DNA of 64,000 nt from Rhizobium sp. BK376. GTDB lineage: Bacteria; Pseudomonadota; Alphaproteobacteria; Rhizobiales; Rhizobiaceae. This document shows positions 22,377-31,581 of the stretch, in pieces. The stretch is taken from contig NZ_SLZG01000011.1 of the NCBI RefSeq assembly GCF_004341625.1, positions 62,001 to 126,000 on the forward strand, in the 5' to 3' direction. Under the pieces are notes generated by a model, which saw nothing but the letters and a program-made list of their open reading frames with translations, was not told where the DNA came from and searched no databases. Made by a program: the position numbers and the translations under genes. Position 1 is the first letter of the stretch; every line of letters starts with the position of its first letter.

Positions 22377-22871
22377 TCAGTCGTCGTCGGGGATATTGGC
22401 GTCGACGCCGATTATGCTGAGATTGTTCCTGACCGCACGAACGCCGGCGACGGAGAGAGCGCGGGCTTCGATATGACGGGCAGTAATGGCGTCGTCCACC
22501 TCGCCTTCGATAATAATCCTGCCTCCCCGTTCGGCGCGAACATCGACCGTTTCCGGCGTCACGCCCTCAAGGTCGGTCAGCGCGTCCATGACGCGCTCTT
22601 CGAGGTCGTCCGCATTCTCGCGACCGCTAGTTCCAGGTAGCAAGGATTCCGTCTGGGCTTCCTGCTGGCCGTCTTCATCGCTGTCGGTAACGGTGTAGCC
22701 CTTGTTCGTCTCTTCGTCGAAATTGGCCTCGGTGCCGCCGTAGGGACCGTTGCCGGGATCACGAGACTTCGCTCCGGCCTGGTCGTCATAGGGCCAGCCC
22801 TCTTCGATGTCCCGTTCCTCATAGTCGCGATAGTCCTCCTCTCGCGTCAGTTCTTTCTTCTTGGAATCCAT
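22377..22871 (-). CDS. BON-domain protein with acidic N-terminal region
   Basis: 164 residues. The first ~90 are very acidic and disordered (KKKELTREEDYRDYEERDIEEG, DSDEDGQQEAQTE). A BON domain follows at about 95-155: RVMDALTDLEGVTPETVDV, GGRIIIEGEVDD, RALSVAGVRAVRNNLSI. BON domains bind membranes or sit in osmotic-stress and secretion proteins such as OsmY, but no signal peptide is visible, so this copy may be cytoplasmic. GGAG seven bases before MDSKKKE fixes the start. The deformylase-like gene lies 60 bases upstream on the same strand. Confidence 0.85.
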   Translation of the reverse strand: MDSKKKELTREEDYRDYEERDIEEGWPYDDQAGAKSRDPGNGPYGGTEANFDEETNKGYTVTDSDEDGQQEAQTESLLPGTSGRENADDLEERVMDALTDLEGVTPETVDVRAERGGRIIIEGEVDDAITARHIEARALSVAGVRAVRNNLSIIGVDANIPDDD

Positions 22872-22930
22872 GATCAGGCTCCTTTTGCCGTCGGTACTAG
22901 AGAACGGCTGGCGGCGTGCTTGGTTCAATC

Positions 22931-23425
22931 CTAGTTTCTGATCTTTTCCCATCTCCGGGTAAGCCGATCGCGCTTCAGCTTCGACAGGCGCTGCAGCCAG
23001 AAGATGCCATCGAGCTGGTCGACTTCGTGCTGGATACAAACGGCAAGAAAGCCATCGGCATCCTCTTCGCGGACTATACCATCGAGGTCCTGATAGCGGA
23101 ACCGAATGGCCTTCGGTCGAGTGACTTCTTCGGTCGCGCCCGACATGGAAACGCTGCCTTCCGTTTGCCTTGATGTCTCGGCCGACGACCAGAGGATTTC
23201 CGGATTGACGTAGACGCGAACTCCGTCCCGGCGGTCCAACTCGATAACCGTCACCCGTCGCAAGACGCCGATATGGGCTGCAGTTATACCAACGCCGGGT
23301 GCCGCCCGCATCGTGTCGAGCAAGTCTGCAGCGAGCTGCTTTAGCGCTTCATCGAAAACAGTGACCGATGCGCATACAGTTTTGAGGAGAGGATCTGGGT
23401 AGCGAATGATCGTACGGATGGGCAC
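22931..23425 (-). CDS. Peptide deformylase-like protein with altered catalytic motifs
   Basis: 164 residues with the whole deformylase fold (TIIRYPDPLLKTV, LAADLLDTMRAAPGVG, RVYVNPEIL, IRFRYQDLDG). All three active-site motifs differ from true enzymes: motif I is GVGITAAHIG instead of GxGLAAPQ (catalytic Gln to His), motif II is EGSVSM instead of EGCLS (metal-ligand Cys to Ser), and motif III is QHEVDQLDG instead of QHExDHLxG (metal-ligand His to Gln). It should not bind iron or zinc in the usual way, so it is probably not a deformylase. I chose a GTG start at PIRTIIRYP, which aligns with the family; an upstream ATG is possible. Confidence 0.85.
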   Translation of the reverse strand: MPIRTIIRYPDPLLKTVCASVTVFDEALKQLAADLLDTMRAAPGVGITAAHIGVLRRVTVIELDRRDGVRVYVNPEILWSSAETSRQTEGSVSMSGATEEVTRPKAIRFRYQDLDGIVREEDADGFLAVCIQHEVDQLDGIFWLQRLSKLKRDRLTRRWEKIRN

Positions 23426-23660
23426 ACATATCTCTGGTAAAATGACGACACAATCTGCGCGCAAGGATAGCCGTAACCGATATCCGTGCAAATGGCTTTG
23501 CGTTCCGATGCCGGTTCGCAGCGACCTTACACGGTAGCTGATCGAGCGGCCAGCCTCAGGCGAGGTTTCTCCTCTATCTAATTGTTGACAATGGATTTTT
23601 TGCCGTCATTCTCGTTCTTGACGGCGGGCGCTCGCAAAGCGAATGGATACGAGGCGGCAC

Positions 23661-25079
23661 ATGACGACGACCGACGAAGACGAGCTTACCCGCACCGATA
23701 CACAGGAGCCGCACATCGATATCTACGATGAGGACGGCAACGTGCGCGCTGATTTCATCGAGCAGGTCCGCGAGGCGATCGAGGCGAGCGATTCCGCCTT
23801 TCTGCACCGAAACGTCGCCAGGCTGCATGAATCGGAAATCGGCCATCTGCTGGAATCCCTGAACGCCGATCAGCGTCTCTCGTTGGTCCAGCTGCTCGGC
23901 GACGAGTTCGACATGACGGCTCTGACGCAGGTCGACGAGGCGATTCGCCGCGAGATCGTCGATCAATTGCCGAACGACCAGATTGCTGCAGCCATCGGCG
24001 AGCTCGATTCCGACGACGCCGTCTACATCCTCGAGGATCTCGACCAGGAAGATCGCGACGAGATCCTGTCGCAACTGCCCTTTACCGAGCGCGTGCGGTT
24101 GCGTCGCGCCCTGGACTATCCGGAGAGTTCGGCCGGACGCCGCATGCAGACGGAATTCGTCGCCGTACCACCGTTCTGGACAGTCGGTCAGACGATCGAC
24201 TACATGCGCGATCAGGAAGACCTGCCCGAAGCCTTCACCCAGATCTTCGTCATCGATCCGACGTTCAAGCTGCTCGGCAGCGTCGATCTCGATCGCATCC
24301 TGCGCACCAAGAGGCAGGCAAAGATCGAAACCATCATGCGCGAGACGTCGCATCCCATACCTGCCGAAATGGACCAGGAGGAGGCCGCCCAACTCTTCGA
24401 GCAATATGACCTTCTGTCGGCCGCCGTTGTCGACGAGAATGATCGGCTGGTGGGCGTGCTGACCATCGACGATGTCGTCGACGTTATTCATGAGGAGGCG
24501 GACGAGGATATCAAACGTCTCGGCGGCGTCGGCGACGAAGAACTGTCGGACAATGTCATCTCGACCGTGCGCTCGCGCTTCCTGTGGCTCGCTGTCAATC
24601 TGGTAACGGCAATCCTTGCCTCGACCATCATCGGCGTTTTCGATGGGTCGATCCAGAAGATGGTGGCGCTTGCCGTCCTGATGCCGATCGTCGCCTCCAT
24701 GGGCGGCAATGCCGGAACACAGACAATGACGGTGACCGTTCGCGCATTGGCCACCGGCGATCTCGACATCTACAATGCCGGGCGCATCATCCGCAGGGAG
24801 GCAAGCGTCGGCCTCATCAACGGCGTCCTGTTCGCCGTCGTCATGTGCGTCATTTCACTGATCTGGTTTCACGATATTCAGTTGGGCATCGTGATCGCCG
24901 CGGCGATGGTGATCAATCTTGTTGCCGCGGCTCTCGGCGGGATATTGCTGCCACTGCTTCTCAATCGCGTCGGTGCCGATCCGGCTATTGCATCATCGGC
25001 ATTCGTGACGACCGTAACCGATTGTACCGGCTATTTTTCTTTCCTCGGCCTCGCGACGTGGTGGTTTGTGCTGCGTTAA
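23661..25079 (+). CDS. mgtE: Magnesium transporter MgtE
   Basis: 472 residues. The cytosolic N-domain (about 35-150, LLESLNADQRLSLVQLL, LPNDQIAAAIGELDSDDAVYILEDL) contains Mg2+-sensing acidic residues. Two CBS domains follow (about 155-280, TIDYMRDQ, GVLTIDDVVDVIHEEADEDI). Five membrane helices then include VLMPIVASMGGNAGTQTMTVTVRALA, whose acid-free loop forms the pore entrance. MgtE is a Mg2+ channel gated by cytoplasmic Mg2+. The start at MTTTDEDEL is supported by GAGG six bases upstream. I saw no M-box or other Mg2+ riboswitch before it. Confidence 0.95.
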   Translation: MTTTDEDELTRTDTQEPHIDIYDEDGNVRADFIEQVREAIEASDSAFLHRNVARLHESEIGHLLESLNADQRLSLVQLLGDEFDMTALTQVDEAIRREIVDQLPNDQIAAAIGELDSDDAVYILEDLDQEDRDEILSQLPFTERVRLRRALDYPESSAGRRMQTEFVAVPPFWTVGQTIDYMRDQEDLPEAFTQIFVIDPTFKLLGSVDLDRILRTKRQAKIETIMRETSHPIPAEMDQEEAAQLFEQYDLLSAAVVDENDRLVGVLTIDDVVDVIHEEADEDIKRLGGVGDEELSDNVISTVRSRFLWLAVNLVTAILASTIIGVFDGSIQKMVALAVLMPIVASMGGNAGTQTMTVTVRALATGDLDIYNAGRIIRREASVGLINGVLFAVVMCVISLIWFHDIQLGIVIAAAMVINLVAAALGGILLPLLLNRVGADPAIASSAFVTTVTDCTGYFSFLGLATWWFVLR

Positions 25080-25224
25080 CGCAGTCCGGCTGTCAAAATT
25101 GACTGATACGTAAAAGTCAATATTATGCACGGCGATGTGGGCGGAGAGGGGACTGCCTTTCGGCCGAGTATGCCATGCTTCGGCTGAACCGGACCTAAGC
25201 TCGCTATACGAGGACGAAATACCG

Positions 25225-25611
25225 GTGAACAAGTACTATACCATTACAGAGCTTACGCGTGAATTCGGGGTTTCCACTCGTACTCTGCGCTTCTATGAGG
25301 ATGAGGGGCTCATTCATCCGGAACGAAGGGGCCGTACGCGCCTGTTTCGACAGGCAGATCGTCGCCTGATAGGAGAAATCCTGCGCGGCCGCCGCATCGG
25401 TTTCACGATTGCGGAAATTCGCGAGATCATCCAGGTTTACAAGGAGCCGCCCGGCGAAGTCGGCCAACTTAAGCTTTTGATGAAGCGCGTCGAGGAAAAG
25501 CGCGAGGATCTACGCCAGAAGCGCAAGGATATCGACGATACGCTGACCGAACTCGATCACATCGAGGAATCCTGCCTGGGCCGCCTGGCCGAAATCGGCG
25601 TCGGCACCTGA
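25225..25611 (+). CDS. MerR-family transcriptional regulator, LiuR-like
   Basis: 128 residues. Helix-turn-helix at 5-25 (YTITELTREFGVSTRTLRFYEDEGLI), wing RRGRTRLFR, then IGFTIAEIREII and a long coiled-coil with EKREDLRQKRKDIDDTL. There is one Cys (EESCLG) and no metal-site pattern of MerR/CueR. The sequence is close to what I know as LiuR, the regulator of branched-chain acyl-CoA breakdown, but no liu genes are present here. A GTG start is used because the domain begins right after it. Confidence 0.88.
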   Translation: MNKYYTITELTREFGVSTRTLRFYEDEGLIHPERRGRTRLFRQADRRLIGEILRGRRIGFTIAEIREIIQVYKEPPGEVGQLKLLMKRVEEKREDLRQKRKDIDDTLTELDHIEESCLGRLAEIGVGT

Positions 25612-25636
25612 AAAGGCAAGCTCACGGCGCCCGGCG

Positions 25637-26614
25637 TCAGCGGGCCTGATCCGTGCACTGGATGGAGATCGCCTCGAATCGCTCATCGTCGGCCTTTATC
25701 TTTCCCGCCCGCCACGGCTCGAACAGGCTCTGCTTCTTCAGCGCATCGACGGAACATTGGCAGAAACTGTGGCAGAAAGCCTCGCCATTGGACTGGGTGC
25801 AGACCATCTGGCACTGCCGCAGAATGCCTGGGGTTGGGTCGGCAGGGGCGGCTAGCGATAGCAGATAGACCAGGCCGAACAGCAGCGGCTGGTGCACGAG
25901 GTAGAAGATCAGGCTATGACGCCCGGCACGCGCGATCAGGCTTCCGCCGGTGCCTAGCCTCGCCAATCGCTGCGGCAGATTGGTCCGTATCGCAAGGCTC
26001 GCCGCGCTGAGACCGGCAAAAAAGGCGAGCGCCCAGGGAAAGAGCGGGACGTAGTCGTTGGAGCGTGCCGGGGCTGCGGCAAGGCCGAGCCAGGCGAAAT
26101 AGCGTGGATTAAGGGCTGCCCAGTCTAGCGCGCCGGGGCTGTAGAAGACGTCGACGACCCAGCAGACGGCGAGTACCGCCGTCGCGAGCAAGGTCAAAGG
26201 CATCGGCAAACGCAGAAAGACGATGCCGATCAGGGTCAGTGCCGCGATGCAGTGCAGAATCCCGAAATAGATCCATTCGTCGGTCATACCTATCAGCGTG
26301 ACGATCGAGACACCGATCGCCGCAGCGGCAATCATTGCAAAGCGTTTCCAAAAAGGCCGCCAGCGAATTACCGGCCGATTGGCGAGCACAAGGCTTACGC
26401 CGGCGAGGAAGAGGAAGGTGCTTGCAATCGCTCGGGCATAGAGCTTCAGCCAGCCTGTTTCCGCCGTGCCGGGATCGAGATGGCCGAAGAATTCGAAATC
26501 CCAGGTACAGTGATAGCTCGCCATTGCGAGAAGAGCTATGCCGCGCGCCGTGTCCAGAATGCCAATGCGCGGTGTCTTTTGGGGCGCATCGATGCTCTCG
26601 GCGACAGCGGCCAT
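25637..26614 (-). CDS. DUF1624 (heparan-alpha-glucosaminide N-acetyltransferase-like) membrane protein with Cys-rich tail
   Basis: 325 residues. About eight membrane helices match DUF1624/HGSNAT-like acyltransferases: RIGILDTARGIALLAMASYHCTWDF (conserved Asp and His), FLFLAGVSLVLA, YFGILHCIAAL and RAGRHSLIFYLVHQPLLFG. After the last helix a ~60-residue tail holds a cysteine cluster (CQMVCTQ...FCHSFCQCS), five cysteines within 22 residues. The family may acetylate envelope glycans; the tail could be a disulfide-bonded or metal-binding cap. It is convergent with the MerR gene. Confidence 0.85.
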   Translation of the reverse strand: MAAVAESIDAPQKTPRIGILDTARGIALLAMASYHCTWDFEFFGHLDPGTAETGWLKLYARAIASTFLFLAGVSLVLANRPVIRWRPFWKRFAMIAAAAIGVSIVTLIGMTDEWIYFGILHCIAALTLIGIVFLRLPMPLTLLATAVLAVCWVVDVFYSPGALDWAALNPRYFAWLGLAAAPARSNDYVPLFPWALAFFAGLSAASLAIRTNLPQRLARLGTGGSLIARAGRHSLIFYLVHQPLLFGLVYLLSLAAPADPTPGILRQCQMVCTQSNGEAFCHSFCQCSVDALKKQSLFEPWRAGKIKADDERFEAISIQCTDQAR

Positions 26615-26689
26615 CAGGAATCCTTTCAGCGGGACGAGATTAACGGCGGCGCGCCGGACGCTGCTGGAAACAGGAGGAGCGCGGCGATT

Positions 26690-27385
26690 TCATGGCACAT
26701 CGATATCCATGATGGCCAGACGCGCATCCGAAAAAAACTGTCGCCGGATCAGGACGACATTGATGAAGATCGTCGTGATGATGAAGAAATAAGGGCTTAT
26801 GAACCAGCCGAGATAGCCGATCGATAGAAAAATCGCGCGAAGACCCGCATTGAAATTGCGCGCGGCTATGATGTTCATGCGGATGACGCGTTCGGCTGCA
26901 CGCTCCGTCTCGACGCGATTCGCCTCGATATCCTCGATCATCGGAATGGCGCCGAAGAGAATTGTGCAATAGTTGAACAGCCGATAAGACCAGCCGAATT
27001 TGAAGAAGGCGTAACCGAACAGGCCGGTGAGGCCCGCCACCTTGATTTCGAAGGCAACCCGACCGCCGGCATTGAAGAGAAAGGGCAGGTCAGCGAAAAA
27101 GGCATTCACCTTGTCCGTTGCGCCAAGCAGCGCGAAGCAGCCGCCCATGGCAAAAATAGACGTCGAAGCGAAGAATGCCGTCCCATTCTGAAGGCCTGCG
27201 AGAATCTGCGTGTCTATCATCTTCAGGTCACGGCGCAGCGAATTGTAAATCCATTCACGCCGGCGCTCGATCATCTCCTGCGTCAGGCTGCTCCGGTTGA
27301 AAAACCGGGAACTGTCGGTGATCCGGTTGAGGCCCAGCCAGCAAAGGATGAAGAGGGCGAGAGCGACATAGTCGGCGGTCGTCAT
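26690..27385 (-). CDS. DUF599 family membrane protein
   Basis: 231 residues with about four membrane helices. Family hallmarks include FILCWLGLNRI, RREWIYNSLRRDLKMIDTQILAGLQNGTAFFASTSIFAMGG, FKFGWSYRLFNYCTILFGAIP and RAIFLSIGYLGWFISPYFFI. Function is unknown. It lies 75 bases upstream of the DUF1624 gene on the same strand, so the two could be one transcript. A 217-base gap separates it from the divergent sdaA. Confidence 0.88.
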   Translation of the reverse strand: MTTADYVALALFILCWLGLNRITDSSRFFNRSSLTQEMIERRREWIYNSLRRDLKMIDTQILAGLQNGTAFFASTSIFAMGGCFALLGATDKVNAFFADLPFLFNAGGRVAFEIKVAGLTGLFGYAFFKFGWSYRLFNYCTILFGAIPMIEDIEANRVETERAAERVIRMNIIAARNFNAGLRAIFLSIGYLGWFISPYFFIITTIFINVVLIRRQFFSDARLAIMDIDVP

Positions 27386-27602
27386 GAGGCGTTCCCAAAA
27401 TCTGTTCAGCTGTCTGCTAACGTTTGATAGCTTGAAAGCCGCAACAGCGATATCGACATATGACTTAGCTATGTTTGAGTCGGATTGTGCGGGACTGTAA
27501 TGTCGCTTGCGTCCAATCCGATGTCGGTGGGTCGCCGTGCCGCTCGATCACCCTAACGTAATTTTAGTGGCATCTGACTCTGTTGCGAGGCGCCAAGGTT
27601 CC

Positions 27603-29009
27603 ATGTTTCTTTCCGTATTCGATGTCTTCAAGATCGGCGTGGGACCGTCGAGCTCGCACACGATGGGGCCTATGTCGGCCGCCAACCGATTTCTCGAACT
27701 GATCCTGTCGAACGAGTGGCCGCGGCCATCGTCCAATGTGCATGTGGCGGCCATCAGGGTCAGCCTGCACGGCTCGCTTGCGCATACCGGTATCGGGCAT
27801 GGGACGGGCAGGGCGGTGATCCTCGGCCTGATGGGTGAGCGGCCGGATGAGGTCGACCCGGACAAGATGGATGCAATCATCGACGAGGTCGAGCGCACGG
27901 GCCGTATCAACCCGCAGGGGCATCCCCCTTACGAGTTCCAGCCAAAGACCGATCTCATCTTCGACAAGAAGGTTCCCTTGCCGGGCCATGCCAACGGCAT
28001 GAGCTTCTCGGCGCTGGACAAGGATGGCCGGTTGCTCGTCAAGCGCATCTATTATTCCGTCGGCGGCGGATTCGTCGTGACCGACACGGAGCTGGAGGTC
28101 ATGCGCGCGAAGCGGAAGGCTGCCATGGGCAACTACAAGGTGCCCTATCCCTTTGCGACGGCAAAGCAGATGCTCGAGATGGCCGCACGCTCGGGGCTTA
28201 CGATCGCGCAGATGAAGCGCGCGAACGAAGAAAGCCGTATGACGCGGGCGCAGCTCGACGAGGGCCTCGACAAGATATGGGCAGCCATGGACAGCTGCAT
28301 CGATCGCGGACTGAAGACGGAAGGCATCATGCCCGGCGGCCTCAAGGTTCGCCGCCGCGCGCGGGCAATCCATGACAAGCTGCACGAGGAATGGCGCAGT
28401 AACCGGATCAATCCGCTTCTCGCAAACGACTGGCTGAGCGTCTATGCCATGGCCGTAAACGAGGAGAACGCCGCAGGTGGACGCGTGGTCACCGCGCCGA
28501 CCAACGGTGCTGCAGGCGTCGTTCCGGCAACCATCCGCTACTACAAGCATTTCCATGAGGATGCTGATGAGAATGGCATTCGCGACTATTTGCTGACGGC
28601 GGCAGCCGTCGGCGGCATCATCAAGCACAACGCCTCGATCTCGGGCGCTGAAGTCGGCTGTCAGGGCGAAGTCGGTTCGGCAGCTGCTATGGCTGCAGCC
28701 GGCCTCGCCGCGGTCATGGGCGGCACGCCCGAGCAGGTCGAAAATGCTGCGGAAATCGCGCTCGAACACCACCTCGGCATGACCTGTGATCCGATTGCCG
28801 GCCTGGTGCAGGTTCCCTGTATCGAGCGCAATGCGCTGGGAGCCGTCAAGGCGGTGACCGCCGCCTCGCTGGCGATCAAGGGAGACGGCCAGCACTTCGT
28901 GCCGCTGGACGCTTGCATCGAGACCATGCGGCAGACCGGCTACGATATGAGCGAGAAATACAAGGAAACCTCGACGGGCGGTCTGGCGGTCAATGTCGTC
29001 GAATGCTGA
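27603..29009 (+). CDS. sdaA: L-serine ammonia-lyase (iron-sulfur, single chain)
   Basis: 468 residues. The N-terminal beta domain starts FLSVFDVFKIGVGPSSSHTMGPM, the signature of iron-sulfur L-serine dehydratases. The C-terminal alpha domain shows TAPTNGAAGVVPATI, SGAEVGCQGEVGSA and MTCDPIAGLVQVPCIERNA, which carry the cysteines that hold the 4Fe-4S cluster. It turns L-serine into pyruvate and ammonia and is oxygen-sensitive. The start is the ATG with AAGG just upstream. DUF1489 follows after 61 bases on the same strand. Confidence 0.95.
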   Translation: MFLSVFDVFKIGVGPSSSHTMGPMSAANRFLELILSNEWPRPSSNVHVAAIRVSLHGSLAHTGIGHGTGRAVILGLMGERPDEVDPDKMDAIIDEVERTGRINPQGHPPYEFQPKTDLIFDKKVPLPGHANGMSFSALDKDGRLLVKRIYYSVGGGFVVTDTELEVMRAKRKAAMGNYKVPYPFATAKQMLEMAARSGLTIAQMKRANEESRMTRAQLDEGLDKIWAAMDSCIDRGLKTEGIMPGGLKVRRRARAIHDKLHEEWRSNRINPLLANDWLSVYAMAVNEENAAGGRVVTAPTNGAAGVVPATIRYYKHFHEDADENGIRDYLLTAAAVGGIIKHNASISGAEVGCQGEVGSAAAMAAAGLAAVMGGTPEQVENAAEIALEHHLGMTCDPIAGLVQVPCIERNALGAVKAVTAASLAIKGDGQHFVPLDACIETMRQTGYDMSEKYKETSTGGLAVNVVEC

Positions 29010-29070
29010 GTTTGTGGATGCTTGGCGTTAAGGCTTGACGCTGCCGGCCAAAAGGAATTGAACGGGCAGC

Positions 29071-29508
29071 ATGGCTTTGCATCTTATCAAATTGTGCGTG
29101 GGCGCCGACTCGATCGAGGACCTGCGTGAATGGGTATCCGAGCGGGCATTGACCGCGGTCGCCGCCGGACTCGAACCACACACGACCCACACCACCAGGA
29201 TGGTGCCGAAACGCGTCGAGGAGCTGCTGGACGGCGGCTCGCTCTACTGGGTGATCAAAGGGCAGGTTCAGGCAAGGCAAAAGCTCATCGACATCAGGAC
29301 CTTTACCGATGGTGAAGGCATATCCCGCTGCCAGCTCGTGCTTGGACCGGAAGTTATCGAGACGTCCGTACAGCCGAAGCGACCGTTCCAGGGATGGCGA
29401 TACTACCCGCAGGACGACGTGCCGCGCGATCTCGACAGCTTGGGAGCAGGCATAACGGAAATGCCTGCAGACTTGAGACGGGAACTCTCGGAGCTGGGAT
29501 TGCTCTGA
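29071..29508 (+). CDS. DUF1489 family protein
   Basis: 145 residues. MALHLIKLCVGADSIEDL, HTTRMVPKRVEELLDGGSLYWVIKG, RQKLIDI, LVLGPEVIET and RPFQGWRYYPQDDVPRDL match the highly conserved DUF1489 family found almost only in Alphaproteobacteria. Function unknown; the conserved LYWVIKG and RPFQGWRYL stretches suggest nucleic-acid or nucleotide binding in a compact fold (inference). It probably shares a transcript with sdaA. Confidence 0.92.
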   Translation: MALHLIKLCVGADSIEDLREWVSERALTAVAAGLEPHTTHTTRMVPKRVEELLDGGSLYWVIKGQVQARQKLIDIRTFTDGEGISRCQLVLGPEVIETSVQPKRPFQGWRYYPQDDVPRDLDSLGAGITEMPADLRRELSELGLL

Positions 29509-29527
29509 TCCCGGCCCGATCGGCCAT

Positions 29528-29797
29528 TCAGCGCAGGCGCATCAGAACCGGTGTTTTTCCGGCCAAGGATGTTACGTGGAGATGGATGCGTGCTTCCGGC
29601 TGGGAATAGCGCCAGGCGCGGGCACCATGACACAGAAGCACGTTTATCAGATCCTTGGTCCGCGAACGGGAGCGATGAAGCCCAAGATCAGCGATCCGCA
29701 TGGCCGCTTCGTGCAGCGGATGAAGAGCATAGCCCTTCGACCTGATCTTTGCCCCGGTATCGAGCGAGATATCCGGCATGTTCTCGTTCATTGCCAT
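29528..29797 (-). CDS. Small hypothetical protein
   Basis: 89 residues. There is no signal or membrane segment. DTGAKIRSKGYALHPLHEAAMRIADLGLHRSRSRTKDLI is basic and could form helices; LLCHGARAW and RIHLHVTSLAGKTPVLMRLR follow. No family recognised. It is convergent with DUF1489 and ends 19 bases from it. ATG at 29779 (PDISLD) is an alternative start. Confidence 0.5.
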   Translation of the reverse strand: MAMNENMPDISLDTGAKIRSKGYALHPLHEAAMRIADLGLHRSRSRTKDLINVLLCHGARAWRYSQPEARIHLHVTSLAGKTPVLMRLR

Positions 29798-29923
29798 GTC
29801 ATGTCCCCGTAACGCATTACTAACTCAGGGGCGGGACCGGCTTACGGCCGGTTCCGCGAGAATGGATACCCATCCCGATATCCATTGGTCCTAGACGTAC
29901 AGCGGCACTTGATGCCGCCGCCC

Positions 29924-31477
29924 TTATTCCATGCTGGCCCAGCACTTGATGCCAGCCTTCTTCAGCGTCTTGCACGCATTCACCGCATCGCGTTGATCGT
30001 CAAAGCCGCCGAAGCGAGCACGATAGACCTGCGAGGCGCCGTCTCCGAATGCGACGGCATAGGGCTTGGCCGAGCGCAGAGCCTTGCCGCCCTTGCTCTT
30101 TGCCTGATCCAAGAGATCGTCTGCCATTTCCTTGGTCGAAGACACGCCAACCTGGATGCTCCAGCCACTCGGAACCTTCTCCGTCTTTTCAGACTTGTCT
30201 GCCTTCTCGGCCTTGGCCAGTTTGGCCGTCGACGCAGTCGTTACCGCATCGACAGGCTCCGCATCGCCTTCGCCCTGACTTTCGGCATAGGCGGGCGCTA
30301 TCGAAGCAACTTCGTTGGCTGGAACATTTTGCTTATGCGGCTTGGTTACCACGAGCGGATTGTTCGACTTCGGCGTGACGGCAGCAAAGGCCGCAACGCT
30401 CGAATTCTCCTGATAACGGGCATCCGGCGTCGGGCCGCTTGCCGGCAGCTTCACCTTGGCCGCATCGGCCATGCGGACGGCGGCTGCATCGACATCAGGC
30501 GCAACGGGTACCGTCTTCGTGGGAACAGGCATTGCAGGCGCAGTCATTTCGGGCGCGGCCTGGGCGATCAATTGACCCGGGCGCCCGTCGACCGACGCCT
30601 TCGGCAGATAGGCCGCGAGCAGCTTGCGCATCTGGTTGTCGCGGGCAGGCGTGGAGGCGCCACCAAGAACGACGCCGACGATCGACTTGCCGCTATCCTG
30701 CAGCGAGGACACCAGATTGAAGCCGGCGGCGCGGGTATAGCCGGTCTTGATGCCATCGACGCCTCTTACGGAGCCGACCAGGCGATTGTGGCCGTAGATG
30801 GTGCGATTGCCGAACTGGAAGCTCTTGACCGAGAAGACGCCGTAATACTGTGGGAAATGCTCGCGGAGTGCGATGCCGAGGCGGGCCTGATCACGGGCCG
30901 TCGTCATCTGCGCCGTATTCGGCAGGCCGTTCGGATTGCGATAGGTCGTCCTGGTCATACCCAGCGCATGTGCCTTATTGTTCATCATCCGGGCGAAATT
31001 CTCCTCGGACCCACCGAGATATTCGCCAAGAGCCATGGCAGCGTCGTTTGCCGACAGCGTGACCATGCCGAGGATTGCCTGTTGGACCGTGATGACGGTG
31101 CCCGCACGAACGCCCAACTTTGTGGGCGCCTGAGCTGCAGCATGGGCAGACATGGTAATAGGAGAATCAAGCTTGATGCGTCCGGCCTCGAGCGCTTCGA
31201 ACGCGAGGTATATCGTCATCATCTTTGTAAGTGAGGCGGGATAATGAAGCGCGTCGGCGTTTTCGCTGTAGAGTACGTTTCCTGTCCTGGCATCAACGAC
31301 GATGCCCGCATAGCCAGGGCCGCTCGCAGCCTGAGAAGGCGAGGCTGTCGCGATTGTCATGATCGCAATTGCGAAACCCAATGTCACCGTCATCAGGAAC
31401 TTGCCAAAGCGCGACGACGATGAGGAGAAAATTGACCTGGACACTACTTCACTCTTTGCTTGCATCAACATTTTCAT
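29924..31477 (-). CDS. dacA: D-alanyl-D-alanine carboxypeptidase (PBP5/6 type) with C-terminal SPOR domain
   Basis: 517 residues. Signal peptide to about PSQAAS. Peptidase S11 motifs: SLTK (nucleophile Ser), SAND and KTGYT, with DARTGNVLYSENAD at the start. A low-complexity Pro/Ala/Lys linker of about 130 residues leads to a SPOR domain (about 440-517, GWSIQVGVSSTKEMADDLL, YRARFGGFDDQRDAVNACKTLKKAG). The SPOR domain binds denuded septal peptidoglycan, so the enzyme should act at division sites, trimming pentapeptides. The start is uncertain; an upstream GTG has a GGAGG-type sequence within it. Confidence 0.92.
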   Translation of the reverse strand: MKMLMQAKSEVVSRSIFSSSSSRFGKFLMTVTLGFAIAIMTIATASPSQAASGPGYAGIVVDARTGNVLYSENADALHYPASLTKMMTIYLAFEALEAGRIKLDSPITMSAHAAAQAPTKLGVRAGTVITVQQAILGMVTLSANDAAMALGEYLGGSEENFARMMNNKAHALGMTRTTYRNPNGLPNTAQMTTARDQARLGIALREHFPQYYGVFSVKSFQFGNRTIYGHNRLVGSVRGVDGIKTGYTRAAGFNLVSSLQDSGKSIVGVVLGGASTPARDNQMRKLLAAYLPKASVDGRPGQLIAQAAPEMTAPAMPVPTKTVPVAPDVDAAAVRMADAAKVKLPASGPTPDARYQENSSVAAFAAVTPKSNNPLVVTKPHKQNVPANEVASIAPAYAESQGEGDAEPVDAVTTASTAKLAKAEKADKSEKTEKVPSGWSIQVGVSSTKEMADDLLDQAKSKGGKALRSAKPYAVAFGDGASQVYRARFGGFDDQRDAVNACKTLKKAGIKCWASME

Positions 31478-31581
31478 TATCCGGCCGTCGCCTCCTGACA
31501 CGTCCGTTGCAGGACAGAGTAGGGGGTCGGGGTTACCAATCGGTTTATGATGAACAGTTGGTTTCGGGATTCCGCCACATT

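Noticed and set aside
23492..23660. Possible magnesium riboswitch before mgtE
   Set aside because: The region is short and I could not find M-box signature elements.
27564..28895. 443-codon leftward frame opposite sdaA
   Set aside because: It is a shadow of sdaA, which has intact iron-sulfur dehydratase motifs on the other strand.
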